Source: Caprella mutica | Lineage: Eukaryota; Arthropoda; Malacostraca; Amphipoda; Caprellidae | Assembly: GCA_947561585.1 (NCBI GenBank) | Contig: CANNZV010002576.1 | Location: forward strand, 28,488 to 92,487 | Direction: 5' to 3' | DNA: 64,000 nt | Shown: piece by piece, positions 58,767-64,000 of the stretch | Layout of the letters: every line of letters starts with the position of its first letter | Position numbering within the stretch: the stretch's first letter is position 1 | Made by a program: the position numbers and the translations under genes | The notes under the pieces: model-generated | The model's database searches: none | Seen by the model: only the letters and a program-made list of their open reading frames with translations | Told to the model about the DNA's origin: nothing

Positions 58767-60038
58767 GATTACAGAATAACAATGTCACTGTGAGTATATC
58801 ACTGTTACTGTGATTTCACTGCGAGTATGTTACTGTCACTTTGATATCACTGCGAAATAAACAGTTCAGTGAGAGGCAACATGCGACATCAGAAATATCC
58901 CTAAATAAATATTAAATTTACCCTAAATGGCTCTTGAAAATAACATCTATAATAAGTCAGTGTAAATGCTTGTGATATTGTAACGAATATATTTGTATGA
59001 TATCATATTAAGTTAAGTTTCAAGTTATCAGGCAATTTCACATTTCGATCATAGAAGAAATCCCTGATAACATCCCAACAAACATATGAATGTCGATTCG
59101 AGTCCAGTTGCTGTCGAATAATTCATAGCGCTAACGGTGGGTATCGACTTAGCAACCATTTTGACACATGGTAGATATATCAGAATGTCTGTTTCTAAAT
59201 GATATCTGAATTTACACTTCGAGTAGAAACATGAAAACCGATTCATGGTTTTAACAGCAACATCCTGACGTCGGAATGTCTGTTTCCAAACGATGTCTTA
59301 TGTTATACTTCGACCAGAAGTACGAAAACAGATACATAGTTTTAAAAGAACCATTTCGACTTTTGGAAATTCCTTCTCATATCTCCCTGTTTTATATAAT
59401 ACGTATAGAAGATATAGGAATTATTTATATTAAATTGGATTGTACTTGTCTATATAGTGTATACGTAGTGATCACTTGAAGGTCCCCTCCAAGCAAATAT
59501 TTTTTATTGGAAATTATTGCCCTATTCAACGAGGCTAATGTTTCTTATTATTTTGTAGCAAACCGCATAGAATTTGGTAGCATATTTTAAATTTTATATG
59601 CTTTAAAGATTTTTAGAATCAAAACTCTACAAAACTTATTTTACTTCCGCCTTTCTATAATTTAAGAAATTTTCAGCCTGAATAAAAAGAATGTACACCA
59701 TTTGTTTTAATTGTCAACTAGGTATTAGATCCATTTAATATTCGTGTAAAGGTATAAAATTGAATGAACTTATAATAGAAACGTTTGTATACTTTAGGAA
59801 AAAATTAATATTTAAAATAAAGGCCGAAAATGAATGGTTTGTTTATAAAATTCAAATTTGTAATCAAAACAAAGAGTGTACAATCTTCTTCTTGATCATC
59901 AGATTAAAGATTCGCTCAATTGTTGCTCACAGATCGAGTATTAAAAAACTTTAAAAACAAATTATAAAATATTTACTGAACCGAATTGTATGCTATTTGC
60001 AGAATAATGATCGTAGACCTTAGTTCTATAATATTATG
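58767..60038. other. Upstream flank of CCDC6
   Basis: 58767-58870 holds irregular TCACTGTGA/TCACTGCGA blocks just upstream of the CCDC6 start, the likely 5' UTR or promoter. Further on I see only the diverged duplication at 59181. Confidence 0.35.
59181..59345. repeat. Diverged direct duplication of about 75 bp
   Basis: GAATGTCTGTTTC(T/C)AAA at 59182 and 59273, each followed by (A)CACTTCGA/TACTTCGA and ATGGTTTTAA/ATAGTTTTAA. About three quarters of the bases agree. Confidence 0.6.
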
Positions 60039-60248
60039 TTATAAACTCATTTTTTTCCCCGGAGCCTGGAGAGGACCTTCAAAACTATGCCCAATAAGGC
60101 AATGATTAATACACTTATATAGGGGACAACGGCAATTGTAAAGGTACGATCAGGAATAGTCACGCCTGTGCGATTGTCCATAGGAAAGTAAGCGATAGTG
60201 GAACATCGGTTGTTGAACAGTGTCCCTCCAGCACCGTGAAAACAAAAT
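60039..60248 (-). CDS. Candidate last exon of an unidentified membrane protein
   Basis: Open on the minus strand from an upstream TAA to the stop at 60039. It reads GTLFNNRCSTIAYFPMD, an NRT glycosylation sequon, then a hydrophobic segment of about 20 residues (FTIAVVPYISVLIIALLGIV) and a basic end (KVLSRLRGKKMSL). The pattern, outside part, one membrane helix, short basic tail, looks like a real C-terminus. The acceptor may be GGAG at 60226-60227. I do not recognise the family and found no other exon that joins to it. Confidence 0.4.
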
Positions 60249-60540
60249 TACCAAACAACACAGACCCAACAATTGTAAAGGTATGAATGTAATCCAGTTA
60301 TACAAATCGTGCTATTCTGAGAGGCTACAGGTACTACAATATATAAGAAAATTCCTGGTAAAACAGATCTAAAGAGGAAATATCAGATTTTGAAATGGTG
60401 TCTTCAACAACTGAAAGACTAGTGAACAATTTAGTGATCTACACTTGAAAGTACTGGGACTGAATTAGAAAAACGAGATGCAAATGTCCTCCTACCTGAG
60501 GGAAATGTACTTCACGTATCATAATAATTTGAGATAAATT

Positions 60541-60627
60541 TTAGTCAGTATATAGTCGGTCCTGAGCCCCTGAGATGGACTGGAGTTGCTTGATGGGTGA
60601 GTCATCTTCTTTGTTGTGCCGGGACAT
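60541..60627 (-). CDS. Candidate small ORF or first exon, 28 codons
   Basis: ATG with A at -3; reads MSRHNKEDDSPIKQLQSISG then AQDRLYTD and TAA. Composition is protein-like and GC-richer than the flanks. It lies upstream of the membrane-protein candidate on the same strand, but no GT donor before its stop joins them. Not recognised. Confidence 0.28.
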   Translation of the reverse strand: MSRHNKEDDSPIKQLQSISGAQDRLYTD

Positions 60628-62398
60628 CTTCGAAACCCCGTCTCATTACTTTGAATAAAATTGATGGAACTTTATTCTTCACTTTAAATTTAAACGGAGA
60701 AAATTAAATTATTAAATAGTGTCTCATTTTATCCCGGCCCATATAACAAAAAATTTTAAAGCAGTAGATTTCTGATAAAATCTGGAGGCAAAAATAAATC
60801 TAATACAAACAATTAATAAAATTATTTATTTGGAAGAAACTTCAAATGTGGCTAGGACAGAAAATGATTTTGAACCATAACCAGTTCAATATCACCTAAT
60901 GTCTAAGTTACATTTGTTATTTCTCCCACTAAAGGGAGACTTCAGCTTCACCACATTAGATGCAGGGTGAAAGACTGAAGCCGTCTTACAAGACAAATTA
61001 GTAATTAGAGCAAGGATAATTAAACTCAATTGACTTATATGCCAGGTAAGTTCCAATATTCAAAATTAAGCTTTGACACTTATTTGCAAATACTGATTAA
61101 ATTTTACAAATAAATATAAAAAGTTAATTATTAGGATTTACAATGATTAAACAAAAGGAAATAGTGCCAATGTATCTCAAATAAAAAGGGATTTGTATAC
61201 TGACACACATCAGTTTTCTAAACACATAAAATTGTAATGAAAAAAACCTTTTAAAGGGAAACAAGTCTGTTAATATCAATTCAAGGGTTACTTACCTATT
61301 TAAAATCACAACACCTACTCATGCTTGCAATCGATTATTCTTTTTCAGTTTAGTACAGAATATGTATCAAAAATATACTGCGAGAGACAATTAAATAAAC
61401 ACTAAACAGACAAAACTGAAGTGAAAATTATTCGATTCCAAGTATTAGTAGGTGTGATGACATTAAATATGATAGGGACTCTCGATTTTCTATAAACAGA
61501 GTTACCCTTCAAATTGATTTTTCTTTAATAGTTACAGATTACCATTCAATATATGCAAAAAAAAACACCGATGTGTTTATATACAATTTTAGTTTTATTC
61601 ATAATACATATTTCTTTATTATTTCTATTGTGTACACATATAATTGAACAATAATTAACTTTTTATAATTGTATGTTTATTTTAATCAGTATATGTAAAT
61701 ATTGCTCAAAATTTTACTTTGAATATTGTATCTTTCGTGGCATAAGAATTTAACTGTCTATCTGTCTATTTGTTTTCTGTCTGTGGTCTGTTACGCTTTT
61801 CAGAAAATCTGATAATACGGAAAAATTGGAAATTACAGAATAATTCGGAAAAATTTGAGAATCCGAAAAATTGAAACTCAGAAATTTATAGAAAACCAAA
61901 AACATAAATAAGGAATAATCCTGAAGAACAGAAAATATCCAATAAAATTGAACATCTGGTAATCTGCAAATTATTAATAACTGAAAATCTGGAAAAAAAA
62001 TCTGAAAAAACTAAAATCAGGAATAACAGAAACCGTCAAATACGAAAAAAACATCCTAATTAGTAGGATAGCGGAAGATAAAATCCCTGTTTAATGAACA
62101 CATTATTTAAAAAGAAAATAATTTGTGTAATCTGCCATTAATTGGCCCTCATTTCCAATGCAACTCATGACTCCTATATAGTGAAGTAAGTTCTATATAG
62201 TGGTCTAGTTGTAGTTCATTTTACTTTGGAGTCTTACTGCAGTACCTATTCCTAATGTCTTTGTCATACATCCTCAAGTTCGTAAGGTGACCGAAGACTC
62301 AGAAGAACTACAAGTTTAAGGATTTTCATAGAAATACAAAGGTTAGATTACTAATTCACAAAGGTACAGCTATACATTTATCATTTGTAAAATAAGGC
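60628..62398. other. Non-coding DNA before the piggyBac gene
   Basis: AT-rich; 61800-62060 has many AATC(C/T)GAAAA and GAAAATCTG(G)AAAA blocks without a fixed period. No supported gene. Confidence 0.45.
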
Positions 62399-62561
62399 CA
62401 TAAGAATTAACACTATACTATAAGAATTAACACTATACTATGAGAATTATCACTATACTATGAGAATTATCACTTTACTATGAGAATTATCACTATACTA
62501 TGAGAATTAACACTATACCATAAGAATTAACACTATACTATAAGAATTAACACTATACTAT
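62399..62561. repeat. 20-bp minisatellite, 8 copies
   Basis: TAAGAATTAACACTATACTA and TGAGAATTATCACTATACTA variants, exactly 20 bp apart, about 40 bp upstream of the piggyBac mini-exon. Confidence 0.92.
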
Positions 62562-62598
62562 TTTTGTGGCTTTTCAAGAGTCTCTTCTGTTTAACAAG

Positions 62599-62604
62599 AT
62601 GTCG
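62599..62604 (+). CDS. Possible first coding mini-exon of the piggyBac gene (Met-Ser)
   Basis: ATGTCG directly precedes a perfect donor GTAAGT. Spliced to 63173 it gives MSLPCSLFYKKAKCQ in frame. Without it the 63173 exon has no ATG before the conserved region. Support is splice-site quality and frame only. Confidence 0.35.
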
Positions 62605-62726
62605 GTAAGTAACTAACACTGTGATATTATATAGATGAAAATGTGTGCTTTAGCCTAACGTAGGTAATGTATATGGTGAATATCTAGAAGTTGGGAAAAA
62701 AACTTCTTGAAAAAATGGATGATCAT

Positions 62727-62830
62727 ATATGATCACTTGCCAGTCTATGGTAAAAGTTGCAGTGATCATATTTGATCACTTGCCAGTCTATGGTTAAAGT
62801 TGCAGTGATCATATTTGATCACTCACCAGT
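62727..62830. repeat. 43-bp tandem repeat, about 2.5 copies, with palindromic GATCATATATGATC
   Basis: GATCATATTTGATCACTTGC then CAGTCTATGGTTAAAGTTGC and AGT. Each copy holds a near-palindromic TGATCATATNTGATCA. It lies in the first intron of the piggyBac gene. Confidence 0.82.
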
Positions 62831-63172
62831 TTATAGTAGCTAAGTATAGGTTATAGAATATTTATTTTTAAGTGATAATTTTTAACTACTTTGTCCAGTA
62901 AGAGGTGTAATTTTTTTATATATTAATACCAAAATACGTATAAAGTGACTACAAAGATAATTGCCTAATTTGAGATTAAAATATATTATCTACGTAATTT
63001 GCTATAGAAATTCAATATTCTTGGAAAGAATACGTTTGATTGTTTTGGTGAATCATTTCGATGGTTGGAACCTTGGCCCCTTTTTTTCACTTGCTTATGA
63101 TGAACATGCTTATGATGAATCTATTCCAATTGCTTTCAATGTGCGAATTTTCTACATTGATTTTCTTTCCAG

Positions 63173-64000
63173 TTGCCCTGTTCCCTCTTTTACAAGAAGG
63201 CTAAATGCCAGACGACCATCATCCCAGCAGACCCCAATGTCAGTGAGGATGAATCATTTGATGATGATGATAATGATCCAGACTATGTGCCTGAGCCCCA
63301 CAACATGGATACTCCAAGTACAAGCGAAGAGCCTCCTGTGAAAAGGCTATGCACAAGGCCACCATTTGATGAAGAAGAGGAGATGTCTGAAGATGCGAAT
63401 GACTGCACAGAGCTTCAAGAGCAGGAGATTGAAGACAGCGAGAATTAGGAAGGAGAGCTGCATAAGAGTAAGGGGAAGAGCACTGCTAGAAGTAAAGGCA
63501 AAAGCACCTTTCAAACTAGGCCAACTACCTGGAAAAGAGTAGACTTAGAGAATCCCTCCTTGCCTGACTATAACCATAAGCCTCCTATTTTTGTGGAAAC
63601 TCCCTTACAATATTTCTTTAAATTTTTCAGTCCTGACCTCATAAAGCAAATAACCTACCAAACTAATCTTTATGCCAACCAAAAAGATATCGGTAGCTCC
63701 TTCAGCACAGATGAAGGCGAGATCCTCAATTTCATGGCTATCCTTTTGTACATGGGGGTTGTGACATGTCCCTCACTGGATGATTACTTGGCAAAGAGGA
63801 CCAGAGTATATCAAGTGGCTGACCATATGTCATCCAAACGCTTCAGACTCCTGAGACGCACCATCCATTTCAACGTCAACTCCCAAGCACATGGTAACAT
63901 TGACAAGTTTTATAAAGTTCGCCCACTGTTCAGCCACCTCAACCAATCTTTTAGAAGAGTACCTCACACTCCAAAGCAGTCCATTGATGAGGTTATGGTT
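63173..64000 (+). pseudogene. piggyBac-type transposase, N-terminal part, in-frame stop, cut by the window edge
   Basis: After the acceptor TTTTCTTTCCAG an acidic N-terminal region (DESFDDDDNDPDYVPEP) runs to TAG at 63446-63448. The same frame goes on past the stop to 64000 with typical piggyBac features: PLQYFFKFFSPDLIKQI, then FMAILLYMGVVTCPSLDDYL, then FYKVRPLFSHLNQSF, then QSIDEVMV at the edge, just where the family has its first catalytic region. One stop in an otherwise intact frame suggests a recently broken element or domesticated copy, or a sequence error. Confidence 0.82.

Overview
The window is animal nuclear DNA, almost certainly from an insect. It is AT-rich, its genes are split by GT-AG introns, and it is dense in minisatellites and small inverted-repeat transposons. 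The order is not shown by the sequence; a hemipteran-like genome is only a guess. Two protein-coding genes can be reconstructed exon by exon, and a third, broken gene runs off the right edge.

1-17467 is mostly non-coding. It holds seven tandem-repeat arrays (unit lengths 23-56 bp), one clear TA-flanked MITE, one weaker inverted-repeat element, and a few isolated exon-like candidates (minus 4071-4163; plus 13281-13335). 16440-16640 has promoter-like motifs upstream of the first gene.

17468-42881 (+) is a giant extracellular-matrix gene that I call Tenectin (Tnc). It has a signal peptide and about 32 coding exons joining into one open frame of about 6,198 aa. There are 24 complete von Willebrand factor C (VWC) domains plus one C-terminal partial one, separated by Thr/Ser/Glu/Asp-rich mucin-like repeats. 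An RGD integrin-binding motif lies in the last complete VWC. Exons 11-30 form ten tandem doublets: a longer exon ending in an A-type VWC, then a short exon that is one B-type VWC, every intron in phase 1. An intronic terminal exon could give a short isoform.

41565-48879 is intergenic: Tnc 3' UTR, TA-flanked elements and four tandem arrays.

48880-58766 (-) is a complete CCDC6 orthologue. Nine exons give about 444 aa, a long coiled coil followed by a proline-rich tail. Its introns carry MITEs, nested hAT-type MITEs with perfect 8-bp target duplications, a 770-bp hairpin element and a 78-bp perfect palindrome. The intron after exon 7 is filled by a minisatellite made of copies of the exon-7 end and its own splice donor.

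58767-64000 holds two unassigned minus-strand coding-like pieces (60039-60248 with a membrane segment, and 60541-60627), two short tandem arrays, and at the edge the N-terminal part of a piggyBac transposase gene interrupted by an in-frame TAG.

Tnc and CCDC6 converge and have no obvious functional link. The Tnc product would be secreted and would tie the apical or cuticular matrix to integrin; CCDC6 is an intracellular coiled-coil scaffold.
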